From Candidatus Enterovibrio escicola (lineage in GTDB: Bacteria > Pseudomonadota > Gammaproteobacteria > Enterobacterales > Vibrionaceae): a stretch of DNA of 36,001 nucleotides. Made by a program: the position numbers and the translations under genes. The first letter of the stretch is position 1; each line of letters opens with the position of its first letter. Below are positions 1-9,927 of the stretch, piece by piece. A model generated the notes under the pieces. That model did no database searches. It worked only from the letters and a program-made list of their open reading frames with translations, and was not told where the DNA came from. The stretch is taken from the NCBI RefSeq assembly GCF_002464935.1, contig NZ_NBYY01000033.1, positions 1-36,001 on the forward strand, read 5' to 3'.

Positions 1-155
1 ACCTAATTTTAGACACTGGAACGGTGTTGTCTGACGATGGAGTTCTTCAACTCAAGTCAGATAGTGGACGTGGAGGGAACCGTAAGACAAGTAGAGCCAA
101 AAGCTCAACTCGCAGTACCCAGAGAAACGTCAAAAAAGAAGAGCTAGTGGCTTAG
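1..155 (+). CDS. 3' end of an unrecognised gene (partial)
   Basis: An open frame runs in from the window edge (first full codon at position 3) to TAG at 153-155. It encodes about 50 residues. The last 30 are rich in Ser, Arg and Lys (RGGNRKTSRAKSSTRS), the kind of disordered basic tail seen on some RNA-binding enzymes. It converges on infA. In E. coli the gene converging on infA is clpA, but this tail does not resemble the ClpA C-terminus as I know it. No function is assigned. It could also be a chance frame, since no start codon is visible. Confidence 0.35.
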   Translation, partial: LILDTGTVLSDDGVLQLKSDSGRGGNRKTSRAKSSTRSTQRNVKKEELVA

Positions 156-231
156 GCTGTTATCTTGGAAGCTAGGTACTTTAGTGCCGAGTAGTTCACG
201 GAGTGGTCTGAGTTCTTTATTTAGGGGGTAT

Positions 232-249
232 GGCGTATGCTGATACGCC
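232..249. repeat. Inverted repeat between converging genes
   Basis: A perfect 7-bp stem GGCGTAT/ATACGCC encloses a 4-nt loop. It lies between the stop of the partial plus-strand gene and the stop of infA. It may act as a bidirectional terminator, but there is no T-tract on either strand, so this is weak. Confidence 0.3.
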
Positions 250-354
250 TCTACAATGATAGAATAGTTAACACTTTATGGTTGTTCTTATCTCGACCCC
301 TATTCAAAGCAATTTCTCCTGTAAAACCCAGTAAACATATCGGTATTCCTTTTG

Positions 355-573
355 TTAGCGCGCTCGAAAGATAATCCGTCCTTTTGATAGGTCGTAGGGA
401 GTCATTTCAACACTAACTTTATCACCAGTTAGTATTCGAATGTAATTCTTACGCATTTTACCAGAGATGTGAGCGGTAATTACATGGCCGTTCTCTAACT
501 CTACGCGAAACATGGTATTTGGCAGGGTATCAAGGACGACACCTTGCAATTCAATTACGTCTTCTTTTGTCAT
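355..573 (-). CDS. infA: Translation initiation factor IF-1
   Basis: The 72 residues match the standard bacterial IF-1 length and form a single S1/OB-fold domain. IF-1 binds the 30S A site and, with IF-2 and IF-3, controls initiator tRNA selection in the cytoplasm. The near-invariant blocks [14 protein letters not shown] and [16 protein letters not shown] are present, and the protein ends in the usual GRIIFRAR. The ATG has a GAGGG Shine-Dalgarno five bases upstream. In Vibrio and E. coli infA is usually preceded by aat (and ate in Vibrio); neither is seen here. A small ORF overlaps its start by 23 bp instead. The gene looks fully intact. Confidence 0.98.
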   Translation of the reverse strand: MTKEDVIELQGVVLDTLPNTMFRVELENGHVITAHISGKMRKNYIRILTGDKVSVEMTPYDLSKGRIIFRAR

Positions 574-742
574 TTAACCCTCTTAGGCTGCCTATCAGCC
601 AATTTTTGACTGCCAGATAATGCCTTGATTGTTGGAGTCTGTAAAGTTCAGCGCAGAATTTTACGCCTTTGTCTTCTAAAGAATCCATAAAAATGTGATA
701 CAGATCCAGGTTTTCAGGGTGATTCTGTGAAATATACCCCAT
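551..742 (-). CDS. Small hypothetical protein overlapping infA start
   Basis: A 63-residue ORF starts at ATG with a good Shine-Dalgarno (AGGA, ten bases upstream). It ends 23 bp inside infA in another frame, so the two genes may be translationally coupled. The product is hydrophilic and ends in a basic tail (NDKRRRN); no membrane segment or known motif is visible. I do not recognise the family. It occupies the place where ate or aat would be expected but does not look like a fragment of either. It could be a real small gene or a chance frame. Confidence 0.45.
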   Translation of the reverse strand: MGYISQNHPENLDLYHIFMDSLEDKGVKFCAELYRLQQSRHYLAVKNWLIGSLRGLNDKRRRN

Positions 743-1143
743 TATTTATCGATTCCTGTATGTTCATTCATTCATTCGTTAAAGTGGCTTCAATAAGTAG
801 TTATACACTTACTTCTGTTTATCGATCTAGTTACCTTAGATATAATCATGTAACAGAGATCACGAATCAGACTGACGAACCCCTAAATTTATTGAATACA
901 TAAACCCCCTCAATCTTTAGAAAGTTAGCTCCCTCCAAAGGAGGGAGGAGGGAACTTTCTCAAGCGTCGAAGACGCTTAATGTGGCTTATCCTGTTACTG
1001 GATGTATTGCTTTATCACATCTAACAGATCGTCGTCGCTAGTTCCTGCAAAATAACTCTGACTCTAGAGAATACTCTTGCTAAATATACCTGCAATATCA
1101 TTAAATTCCCATCGAAGTCTTCTGGAACTAACGGCTTTAAGTG
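743..1143. other. Intergenic region, no gene seen
   Basis: This 400-bp stretch probably contains the promoter of the infA transcript, but no convincing -10/-35 pair can be picked. It holds an ATTC triplet repeat (760-770), a pair of strong hairpins (919-978, listed separately) and no coding frame of note. It ends at the left inverted repeat of an IS5-family copy. Confidence 0.5.
919..978. repeat. Two adjacent perfect-stem hairpins
   Basis: The first hairpin has an outer stem AGAAAGTT (919-926)/AACTTTCT (953-960). Its inner 8-bp stem CTCCCTCC (929-936)/GGAGGGAG (940-947) closes on an AAA loop. Two bases later comes AAGCGTC (962-968), loop GAA, GACGCTT (972-978). No T-tract follows on either strand, so a simple intrinsic terminator is not indicated. 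It may be a structured RNA, a processing site or a remnant of a palindromic repeat. Confidence 0.6.
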
Positions 1144-1488
1144 GGCGTTGTTTCCCCAATATTTGGACTAATTGTAATTCCTACGATCAGATTATCATGG
1201 AGTTAAGCGGGGAGTGATGATGGGAAAGGGAAAGCACAAGATCAGCAACTGGAAACAGTATAATCAAGTATTAGTAAACCGTGGATTAGTTACTTTTTGG
1301 ATAAACAACCATGCCACCAAGGCATGGTATTTTCTAAAGCATCACGGTCATCGTGGCCGTGGTTTTATATTTTCGGATACCGCGATTGAAACGGTACTGA
1401 TGGTTGAAGGTGTTTTTAAGCTCCCACTTTGTGGATTAAAAGGATTTCTTAATTCGGTTTTTACGTTGAGTAATGTCCTGCTGAAATA
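1144..1488 (+). mobile_element. IS5-family (IS903-like) element, 5' part
   Basis: The left end GGCGTTGTTTCCCC matches the left ends of two other copies in the window. An ATG-led transposase frame starts at 1214 (91 codons) and carries the N-terminal region with NHATKAWYFLKHHG and SDTAIETVLMV. This copy keeps TGG in the TFWI motif, where two other copies have TAG. The frame is cut at 1488 by an inverted IS5 right end. All of the DDE catalytic region is missing, so it is inactive. Confidence 0.85.
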
Positions 1489-1639
1489 GGTATTGTTGAT
1501 TAAATTATGCCTATAACGCACTGATCTTAATCTTTTTTATAGTCTTAATTTGTCTGCTGTTGAACAGGCATACCAAGTCTTAGAACTTTGTTCATTGCTA
1601 TAAACAGTTGCTCTGTCCTAAACTCACTCTTCGTAATTA
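1489..1639. mobile_element. IS5 3'-end fragments in opposite orientations
   Basis: From 1489 the IS5 right inverted repeat (GGTATTGTTGATTAAAT) is read from the outside in, through the antisense 3' end of the transposase. At about 1599 the sequence switches to sense IS5 sequence (ATAAACAGTTGCTCTG onward). That piece ends at the TAATTA hexamer (1634-1639), where an IS982 copy begins. This is a rearranged, non-functional junction of at least two IS5 copies. Confidence 0.75.
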
Positions 1640-2620
1640 ACTTAAGCTGCGCATAAGAAATGAACTAAATGCCAAAGTCGCAATCTGATCGTTTGAAATA
1701 AACTATTGACTGCACAAGGACTTGGATATAAATAACGTAGACGCAATTTTCGTTGACTTCTGCCAGACGTTCCTTCTTGCATGGGCAAAGACGTCTAATT
1801 TCTTCCGGTATCAAACAAAGAAACAAGCCTTTTCTCCTCTTAAATTAGCGAAGTGATGACGATAGTGATAGCTTTCCATCAATTGGAGTATCTAGACTTC
1901 AAAACCTATTACATCCACTTTGTTTGTCGCTACCTCACCAACGAATATCCTGAATTCGTTAGCTATACTAGGATGCTCAAGCTCATGCAATGTGTCCTAG
2001 TTCCACCTTGCTCTTACCTCACTCACCGTCAGGTGAGACCGACAGGGATGGTTTTTGTTTATTCGTCTAAGCTACAGGTTTGTCACAATCTACGCATTTT
2101 TAGACATCAGGTTTTTAAAGGTACCGCGAAGCGAGAAAAATGAACGATGGGGTGGTTATATGGTTTCAAATTACACCTTAGTATCAATGATCCAAGGTAA
2201 CATTATATTAGTCAGAGTGACAACGGATAACGTGGATGATAGAAAACCTGTGTAGGAAATGGCTGACGATCTTTGGATGTGTTTATACGGAGACAAAGGT
2301 TATATCACTGATCTAGTGGAGCGGGAACTCGCAGACAAGAGGGTTACACTGATAATAGGTGTAAAAAAATATGAAACCAAAAGTGATGAAGCTTTGGAAC
2401 CGCCTGATACTCCGGAAACGATTTATTATTAAAACCGTTTTTGAAAACCGTTTTTGACCAACTAAAAAATATATCCCAAATCGAGTATTCTCGGCACCGT
2501 AGTTGTATCAGATTTATGGGCAACTTGCTAACGGGGCTTATCACGTATTCATTTTAACCAAAGAAGCCGAGTATCCAAATAACTCGGCTTGATAAGCAAT
2601 CGATTATGCAGATCTTAGAT
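1640..2620 (+). mobile_element. IS982-family element A, near full length, pseudogene
   Basis: Both ends are recognisable: left ACTTAAGCTGCGCATAAG and right, read inward, ATCTAAGATCTGCATAAT, about 980 bp apart. The transposase is frameshifted. A 96-codon piece from 1853 carries FVCRYLTNEYPEFVSYTRML, and later frames carry CLYGDKGYITDL. The N-terminal region (1718-1850) is out of frame with stops. A hairpin near the 3' end (AAGCCGAGT/ACTCGGCTT, about 2567-2592) recurs in other copies. The left flank is TAATTA and the right flank TAATAA, so this is either a mutated 6-bp duplication or a rearranged copy. Confidence 0.85.
2431..2456. repeat. Perfect 13-bp tandem duplication
   Basis: The unit AAAACCGTTTTTG occurs twice in a row inside IS982 copy A. 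Other IS982 copies in the window have it once, so the duplication arose after transposition. Confidence 0.9.
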
Positions 2621-2628
2621 TAATAAGC

Positions 2629-2648
2629 ATCGCCCTTGATCGGGTGAT
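2629..2648 (-). terminator. Possible weak terminator after cydC
   Basis: A 7-bp stem with one G-T pair (ATCGCCC/GGGTGAT, 6-nt loop) lies about 50 bp past the cydC stop, next to the IS982 right end. It lacks a T-tract on the minus strand, so it is only a candidate. Confidence 0.25.
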
Positions 2649-2697
2649 ACTTAGTCACATGAAGATAAATTTATTGGAGATAAGAGAAAATAAATGA

Positions 2698-4410
2698 TTA
2701 AATACTCCGCAGTAAGTTTGTGTAGCGACTTCCTGCATCCTTGAGTGTTTGATGTGATCCTTGCTCGATAATTTTTCCCTCATCCATTAGATAAACAGTG
2801 TCCATTTCTGTAAGTCCAACAAGACGGTGAGTGATGAACAGGACTGTTTTGTTTTTACAGTGATCAAGTAACAACGATAATATTTGCTGTTCTGTTTTTA
2901 CATCAAGCCCTTCTGTGGGCTCGTCCAGTAAAAGGATGGGGGCGTGGCGAAGAATGACACGGGCAATGCCTAAACGTCGACGCTCACCACCTGAAAGTTG
3001 TCGGCCACCATCACCTAACCACGTATTTAATCCTAGGCTATCAAGTAGCACGGACAAGCCGACCTGTTGGATAATCTGCAGGAGTTCTTCATCGCTAGCT
3101 GAGGGTTTTGCCATCATGAGGTTGCTTCTAAGTGTACCGTTAAAAACATCAATACGCTGGCTAACCACAGCAATAGATTTGCGTAACGCTGATTCTGTCC
3201 ATCGTGATAGAGGCACGCCATCGATAAGGATATTTCCTTGTGTTGGATCCCAAGAACGGGTCAACAACTGTAATAAGGTAGATTTACCACATCCTGTTCG
3301 GCCTAGTAACGCTACTTTCTCACCTACTTTGATGTGAAGAGATACCATGTCGATAGAGGGCTGGTTGGTGTCTTGATAGTAATAGGTTACACCATCAAAC
3401 CGGATATCCCCTTTTGCGGTCTTATTATAACCCATTGGATTAAACTTAGTTTCAGGTGTCGCTTCGATGATTTCATTGAGGCGTTTTGCTGATGTGGCAG
3501 TCTGCGTGAGATATTGAAAAGCACACGCTATAGGAATCATTAACTCAAAGCTTGCCATTGTCGCAAATGCTACCATCGCAACCATTGGGTTAGGGGTATT
3601 CACGCCCACACCGTCTGCAGCTAGCCAGACGATCAAGACCAAGGTCAATCCATTAGCAGCAAGCAAGAAACCGTTCGCAAGACTTGAAATTTCCGCCATT
3701 TTACGTTGGACGTTTAACAAAGCACATTCATGAATGTGTGTTTGTTCCCTATAACGATCAGCGGCACCGAAAATTTGCAGTTCTGCATGACCTTGCAACC
3801 AATCCAGTAAAGTAATACGCAAGTTTGATTTTGTAAGTGTTATTGCAGCGCCGTGAGTTCTGCCAAGAAAAAAGAACACTACTGGTAAAATAAGCATCAT
3901 CGTGAGTAAAATAATTCCTAATGTAATGCCTAGTGTTGAATCAAACCAATAAATCAAACCACTGATACCGAAAATGCCAAATACACCAACCACCATTGGA
4001 CTTATTAGTCGTAAATAAACATGATCCATTGCATCTACATCCGCTATCAGACGGTTAAGGATGTCTGCATCACGCAAATTACCAAGATTTCCAGGAATTA
4101 ATTGTGTTAGTTTATCAAAAAATAAAATCCGCAGATCGGTAAGCAACTTAAAGGTTGTATTGTGACTGATAACACGTTCAGCCCATCGACCAGTGGTTCT
4201 AACAATGGACAATCCACGTACACTTGCGGCGGGAAGCATGTAGTTGAAGTTACTGGTAAGACCTGCGACAGCGGAAGCTGAAATAAACCAGCCAGATAAT
4301 GTTAATAGACCGAATGCCGCTGCTAACGTGAAAAATGAAAGTAACACGCCTAAGGATAACTCGAAGTAGTGTTTTTTGTAGATTCTTAAAAATGGAATGA
4401 GATCACGCAT
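2698..4410 (-). CDS. cydC: Heterodimeric ABC exporter subunit CydC
   Basis: CydC pairs with CydD in the inner membrane. The complex is needed to assemble cytochrome bd oxidase and is implicated in thiol/haem homeostasis. The N-terminal half holds about six hydrophobic segments; the C-terminal half is an ATPase with Walker A GRTGCGKST, signature LSGGE, Walker B ILLLDEPTEGLD and the H-loop THR. The length (570 aa) is normal. A TTG start at 4413 is possible, but the ATG at 4408-4410 is preferred: it overlaps the cydD stop as ATGCGTGA, a typical translational coupling. The order trxB-cydD-cydC matches E. coli. Downstream, IS982 debris ends about 80 bp past the stop; aat and infA, which follow in E. 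coli, are not contiguous. The gene looks intact. Confidence 0.96.
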   Translation of the reverse strand: MRDLIPFLRIYKKHYFELSLGVLLSFFTLAAAFGLLTLSGWFISASAVAGLTSNFNYMLPAASVRGLSIVRTTGRWAERVISHNTTFKLLTDLRILFFDKLTQLIPGNLGNLRDADILNRLIADVDAMDHVYLRLISPMVVGVFGIFGISGLIYWFDSTLGITLGIILLTMMLILPVVFFFLGRTHGAAITLTKSNLRITLLDWLQGHAELQIFGAADRYREQTHIHECALLNVQRKMAEISSLANGFLLAANGLTLVLIVWLAADGVGVNTPNPMVAMVAFATMASFELMIPIACAFQYLTQTATSAKRLNEIIEATPETKFNPMGYNKTAKGDIRFDGVTYYYQDTNQPSIDMVSLHIKVGEKVALLGRTGCGKSTLLQLLTRSWDPTQGNILIDGVPLSRWTESALRKSIAVVSQRIDVFNGTLRSNLMMAKPSASDEELLQIIQQVGLSVLLDSLGLNTWLGDGGRQLSGGERRRLGIARVILRHAPILLLDEPTEGLDVKTEQQILSLLLDHCKNKTVLFITHRLVGLTEMDTVYLMDEGKIIEQGSHQTLKDAGSRYTNLLRSI

Positions 4411-6172
4411 CAAAGTTCCTTTTATCGACTGTTTTTATCATTTCTGCAAAAAGACCTTTTTGACGCAATGCTTCAAACTTTCCTTGTTGAACCAATTTCC
4501 CTTTCTCCATGATCAGCAAGAGATCACAGGTACCTAACAGGTCGATTCGATGGCTAATCAATAGTGTTGTCGTATCTTGGGTGGCATGCTCCAAGCTCGC
4601 CATTATAAGACGTTCGCTAGTAGCATCTAAACTGGTTGTAGGTTCATCAAGAAGCCAAAAATAACCATCTTGTAACAATGCACGTGCCACGGCGATACGT
4701 TGAGCTTGCCCGACAGATAATCTGCTTGATTTATCACCAACATGATGTAGAGAACCATGTTCTAAACGTGAGATGAATTCATTTACATAGGAAGCTTTGG
4801 TTACATAGTGCATTCGGTCTTCTGTTACACGTGATGATCTTAAGCAGATGTTGTCTTTTATCGTACCATAGAACAGTTGTGGGTTTTGCCCAACCCAACT
4901 TATTTGCTTATGCCAGTGCGACAGATCAGCCTTTCTCAGTTCTACATTGTTGATAGTCAAGCTGCCACGATAGGGAAGGAAACCTAAAATAGCGTTAATA
5001 AGGCTGGTTTTACCTGCACCACTTTCTCCAACGAGAGCAACTTTTTGTCCTGCATGGATGGTAAATGAAAGCGGGCCGGCTAGTACAACTCCATCTGGGC
5101 TTAATACTTCTAGTTTACTTGCTTTCAACTCGATCGTTTTTGATGGAATTTTCTTGTTCCCTGATGTTTGATACGCAGGCTTTGATTCAAGGAAGTGGAC
5201 GATTGACTCAGCGGCTCCGATAGCTTGTGCTCTTACGTGGTAATAGGTACCAAGGTCGCGTAGAGGTTGGTAGAATTCGGGTGCAAGCACCAAGATAAAT
5301 AGGCCAACGAATAGCGTATTTTCGAGACCGTAATGTCCAAAATTTAATTTACCAATAAAGCTAAAACCAAAGTAAACCGCTGTTACGGCTATAGACAGTG
5401 CCGTGAAAAATTCAAGTACGGCGGAGGAGATAAAAGCGAGTCTTAGAACTTCCATGGTGCGTTGACGGAAACCTTCAGAAGCTATGATAAGATTTTTTCT
5501 TTCAGCTTCCACTTGGTCAAATAGACGAATGGTTGTTAGTCCACGAAGACGATCATAAAAATATCCGGATAGGTGTTGAAGGGCCTTAAAGTTACGGCGA
5601 TTTGCATCCGCAGCTCCCATACCAACCAACGCCATAAAAAAAGGAATCAGTGGTGCTGTGATTAAAAAGATCAATCCTGCCACCCAGTTAATTGGGAAGA
5701 TTGCAATGAGAATCACAGAAGGTATCAATACCGAGATGGCCATTTGTGGCAAATAGAGTGCAAAGAAATCCTGCATTTCTTCGATTTGTTCGAGAACAAG
5801 ACTTGCCCAAGTACCAGAAGGCTTTCCTTGGATAGTTGCAGGGCCGAGTAATTGGAGCTTGTCCAAAATTAAGTGTCGAATGTGAAGGCGAACCATTTCA
5901 CCTGCACGGTAACCAGCAAGCTCTTTACCCCAGCGACACAACGCACGTAAGCAAACAATGATAGCTAGGCTAAAAAAAGATAGCCAAAGGTCATATTTAT
6001 TCGTTTGTTCTATGATAAGCCCGTGTAAGATATTAGCTAGCAGAGCTGCTTGTACAATCAACAATAAACTTGACATAAATGCAAGACCAATAGCTGTTAG
6101 AAGCCAAGTTGTGCCAAGCTTGCTCTGCTCTTTGAGCCATAGGGCTAGTGAGCGCTGTTTTTCTTTATCCAT
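4403..6172 (-). CDS. cydD: Heterodimeric ABC exporter subunit CydD
   Basis: CydD is the partner of CydC and starts the pair. It has an N-terminal transmembrane region (hydrophobic runs such as LLLIVQAALLANILHGLII) and a C-terminal ATPase. Walker A is GESGAGKTS, the signature is LSVGQ (as I recall for E. coli CydD, in place of LSGGQ), Walker B is WLLDEPTTSLD, and the H-loop is SHR. The length of 589 aa fits the family. It starts with ATG 137 bp after the trxB stop; cydC overlaps its end. I see no terminator between trxB and cydD, so read-through is possible. No defects were seen. Confidence 0.96.
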   Translation of the reverse strand: MDKEKQRSLALWLKEQSKLGTTWLLTAIGLAFMSSLLLIVQAALLANILHGLIIEQTNKYDLWLSFFSLAIIVCLRALCRWGKELAGYRAGEMVRLHIRHLILDKLQLLGPATIQGKPSGTWASLVLEQIEEMQDFFALYLPQMAISVLIPSVILIAIFPINWVAGLIFLITAPLIPFFMALVGMGAADANRRNFKALQHLSGYFYDRLRGLTTIRLFDQVEAERKNLIIASEGFRQRTMEVLRLAFISSAVLEFFTALSIAVTAVYFGFSFIGKLNFGHYGLENTLFVGLFILVLAPEFYQPLRDLGTYYHVRAQAIGAAESIVHFLESKPAYQTSGNKKIPSKTIELKASKLEVLSPDGVVLAGPLSFTIHAGQKVALVGESGAGKTSLINAILGFLPYRGSLTINNVELRKADLSHWHKQISWVGQNPQLFYGTIKDNICLRSSRVTEDRMHYVTKASYVNEFISRLEHGSLHHVGDKSSRLSVGQAQRIAVARALLQDGYFWLLDEPTTSLDATSERLIMASLEHATQDTTTLLISHRIDLLGTCDLLLIMEKGKLVQQGKFEALRQKGLFAEMIKTVDKRNFDA

Positions 6173-6309
6173 AATACTTCATAGGTGTTTGTATCGTCTT
6201 TTCATTCGTAGAATTGCAATTCTATGCATCGAGTGATGGAAGAGATATATGGTTTAAAGATCCTTGACCTACTGTCAGGAAGCTTAGTGAGATAGCTAGT
6301 TTACGTATT

Positions 6310-7612
<1,303 letters not shown>

Positions 7613-8335
7613 CCATCAGGTGAAGTGCGCAACCTATTGGAAAGTCAACCAGACTAAAGTACTCTTTTAGCTTGGATATGTGCGTAACTCATAAATAGTT
7701 AAATGACAATGACCGATAGTATATTTGAGCAATGATTAGCTAAGGGTGGTTCCTTTAGGCAGATTGCCAGAACACTTGACTGAGTTCACTCCACTATCAG
7801 TCGAGAAATAAAACGTCATATCCACGATAATTTTTAAGGCATATACTTTCATTTCCTTGCATCAAAACAGGTTAAATTAATCTGTGCCAACGCCACGAAC
7901 GTGCTGCCATTTGACTGTATTCAAAAAAATCAAGGTGTTCATTCATGAGTGTCTCAAGAACGCATACATGACCAGAGATTCTCAATGAATGCACGCTTTA
8001 CCGATATATATGGCGTGACAGGGGTAATGAGTGGGTGTTCTATAAGGAGCTTCCCCATCATGGTAAATCCTACCATCATGGTAAATCCTACAACATAAAG
8101 ATGAGCAGTGGCGATAAGGTAAAGATAAAAGATTGGGTAAAGATAAAAGATTGAGTTTGATCATTTCGAAATTGACACCGAATTGACACCGTCGTCGGGA
8201 CTTGGCGGAAATAGTTTTTTCTTACCGAGGTGGATAAGGCCAGTAAATTCTACTGCATCAGAAAGATATCCAATAAGCAGACTGGTAGAGTAATAGAGAT
8301 ATTTATTACTATTGTAAATTTCACCTTCTATAATC
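7613..8335 (+). mobile_element. IS30-family remnant a
   Basis: It starts near the CATCAGGTGA left end shared with another copy (17820). It carries a decayed transposase with the HTH region (TISREIK, about 7798) and the LYRYIWRD segment (about 7997). Several stops and frameshifts break it. Three perfect tandem duplications crowd into 8056-8191. The sequence follows the IS30 frame up to about 8335, then stops matching; the catalytic C-terminus is missing. Confidence 0.8.
8056..8191. repeat. Cluster of three perfect tandem duplications
   Basis: 8056-8073 is repeated at 8074-8091 (18 bp, CATCATGGTAAATCCTAC). 8118-8135 is repeated at 8136-8153 (18 bp, GGTAAAGATAAAAGATTG). 8170-8180 is repeated at 8181-8191 (11 bp, AATTGACACCG). 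The other IS30 copies that reach these positions have single units, so all three are derived. Confidence 0.92.
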
Positions 8336-8399
8336 TCATCACGTAATCGTTCCCCAGTTCCCCATTGAATCAACACTCATTAGTATACAGCTCTGGAGA

Positions 8400-8985
8400 G
8401 CTGTATACCAGAGTTTACCATAACTCCAGTGAGCGGTATATCAAACTATTCGTTATCGGCATAATGCAGAAACAGCAAAAGCGATGCTAGATAAACAGTG
8501 CTACTGTGATAGTGATAACCTACCAATATGGTAGGTATAACTGGCTGGATGCTACACGCCACTAGTTCTGTTGGACACATGTCACTCGCAATTTACAACA
8601 AATGGCGGAGTACAGCGGTAGAGGTTCAACGTCTCATATTGGCAAACGTTTTGTTCTGCTCTGCCATGCGGTATTCCGAATTTAGCATCGATATGAGCAA
8701 GAAAAAATTACTGACATTGAGTGGCGGCGACGAATGTCTCGTCTTAGTAAAAACCTTTCTGCTTGGCTAAAAAAGTGAACAGGTACCAACATCTCAGTAT
8801 GCTGGAAGGTGTACCTATATCTTAAAGCACGAACAAGGATTCTGGTTTTTCCTTCATCATGAAGGCATACCGTTAACCAATAATGAAGTTAAGCAGTGTA
8901 TTTTGGGTGGCTTCATCATGCGGGAAATCTGCTTTGGTACCAACTCTCACCGAGGTGAATAGTTCCGTTTTCGTATTCTTTTACC
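8400..8985 (+). mobile_element. IS66-like transposase remnant
   Basis: Broken frames on the plus strand include, near 8850-8960, residues resembling the C-terminal part of IS66-like transposases: FLHHEGIPLTNNEVKQCI then REICFGTNSHRGE, as in the conserved PLTNNEAER...GTRSHRGE block. Several stops and shifts interrupt the upstream region. The family assignment is from memory and moderately sure. No element ends were found. Confidence 0.5.
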
Positions 8986-9642
8986 TAGGAATTTTCTCCC
9001 AAAAACTATATGTGGTGGGACTTAAGGCATGTCCTTTTACTTTTCCTAAGCAGCTTTGCCTTTTGCGTTCCTGAATTCCAACTGACAAGCTTTGCACCAA
9101 CTCTGCAACACATCGTGGGGTCTCCTTCCTAGCTACCAAAATAAGGTGTCTTGAGGTCAATACTCTTGGCTGGGGTGGGGATAACCTTTCTGCAAGCATA
9201 GTTCAGCATCTAGTATAGCTTTCCCATTCGCTAATAGGCGTTGTAATAAACCTGATTTCATTAGTGGTGTGTATTCACCAAACATAATAAAAACCTCATT
9301 ATAGCTTTGTGTCGTACTGGCTGATTATCAGTTCCTAGTGCGTTTGCTAGATAGACAAGCAATGTTCGCTTGTTACTCAAGGCACCTTTCTTTTGTAATT
9401 GGTTTTTTCATTCTTCATATTCCTTTTCATTGCTTGATATTGATGTCACTCACTTCGCTTTGGATAATTGCGTATTGCGCCAATCACCGCAGTTGTTATC
9501 TGCCCATTATTCTGCTTTTAGTTGAGAGCAGCGGAGAAACTTTATGATATATCTAATTAATTGATTAGGCCGCTTTACTTTTATCTTTTCCATTGAGTTC
9601 CTCCTTCATGTCTTCATACTTTTCTCGAACGTTCGAACCTGA
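8986..9642. other. Decayed region of unknown origin
   Basis: No intact gene is seen. The minus strand has short open frames in changing phases (for example 8981-9199 and a stretch from about 9285 starting MFGEYTPLMKSGLLQ) that could be pseudogenes downstream of the Mu-like remnant, but I cannot name them. The plus-strand frame at 9338-9547 has no ribosome binding site or recognisable motif and is probably chance. Confidence 0.3.
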
Positions 9643-9813
9643 CTAATTTAGAATGAACTTCAGTGCTGCGATGTAACATTTTTCAAATATGTAATCTGGA
9701 AACGCAATGCCGTTTTTTTTAATTAAGGCTTCTGCCATTTCAATTTCGAGATCAATCAGGCTACGTGTATGCGCGGTAGTAAAAGAACGTTGGAGTGGGT
9801 TGGCTATATGCAT
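9643..9813 (-). CDS. Small hypothetical ORF downstream of phage remnant
   Basis: This is a 56-codon ORF. The ATG at 9813 has GAGGG seven bases upstream and is preferred to the ATG at 9840, which has no ribosome binding site. The product starts MHIANPLQRSF and contains an acidic helix (LIDLEIEMAEALIKKNG). It lies just downstream of a broken DUF3164 gene in the same orientation, so it may belong to the same Mu-like early region. I do not recognise the family. It may be a truncated remnant. Confidence 0.35.
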   Translation of the reverse strand: MHIANPLQRSFTTAHTRSLIDLEIEMAEALIKKNGIAFPDYIFEKCYIAALKFILN

Positions 9814-9927
9814 GTTTAAACCCTCAATTCCGTTTGTCATAAACGGTTACGATGTTGTTGTATCTCATAGGGAGACTCACGTTTATCTCTCCATGTAGGG
9901 TGCTTATCAGTAACATTTACACCTCGC

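Noticed and set aside
2915-3337. 140-codon open frame on the plus strand inside cydC
   Set aside because: Antisense shadow of the conserved ATPase domain of cydC; no ribosome binding site or known motif.
8056-8191. Repeats considered as a CRISPR-like array
   Set aside because: These are direct two-unit duplications with no spacers, derived within an IS30 copy; no cas genes are present.
8981-9199. 72-codon minus-strand frame (MLAERLSPPQPRV)
   Set aside because: No convincing start and no recognisable domain; likely chance in decayed DNA.
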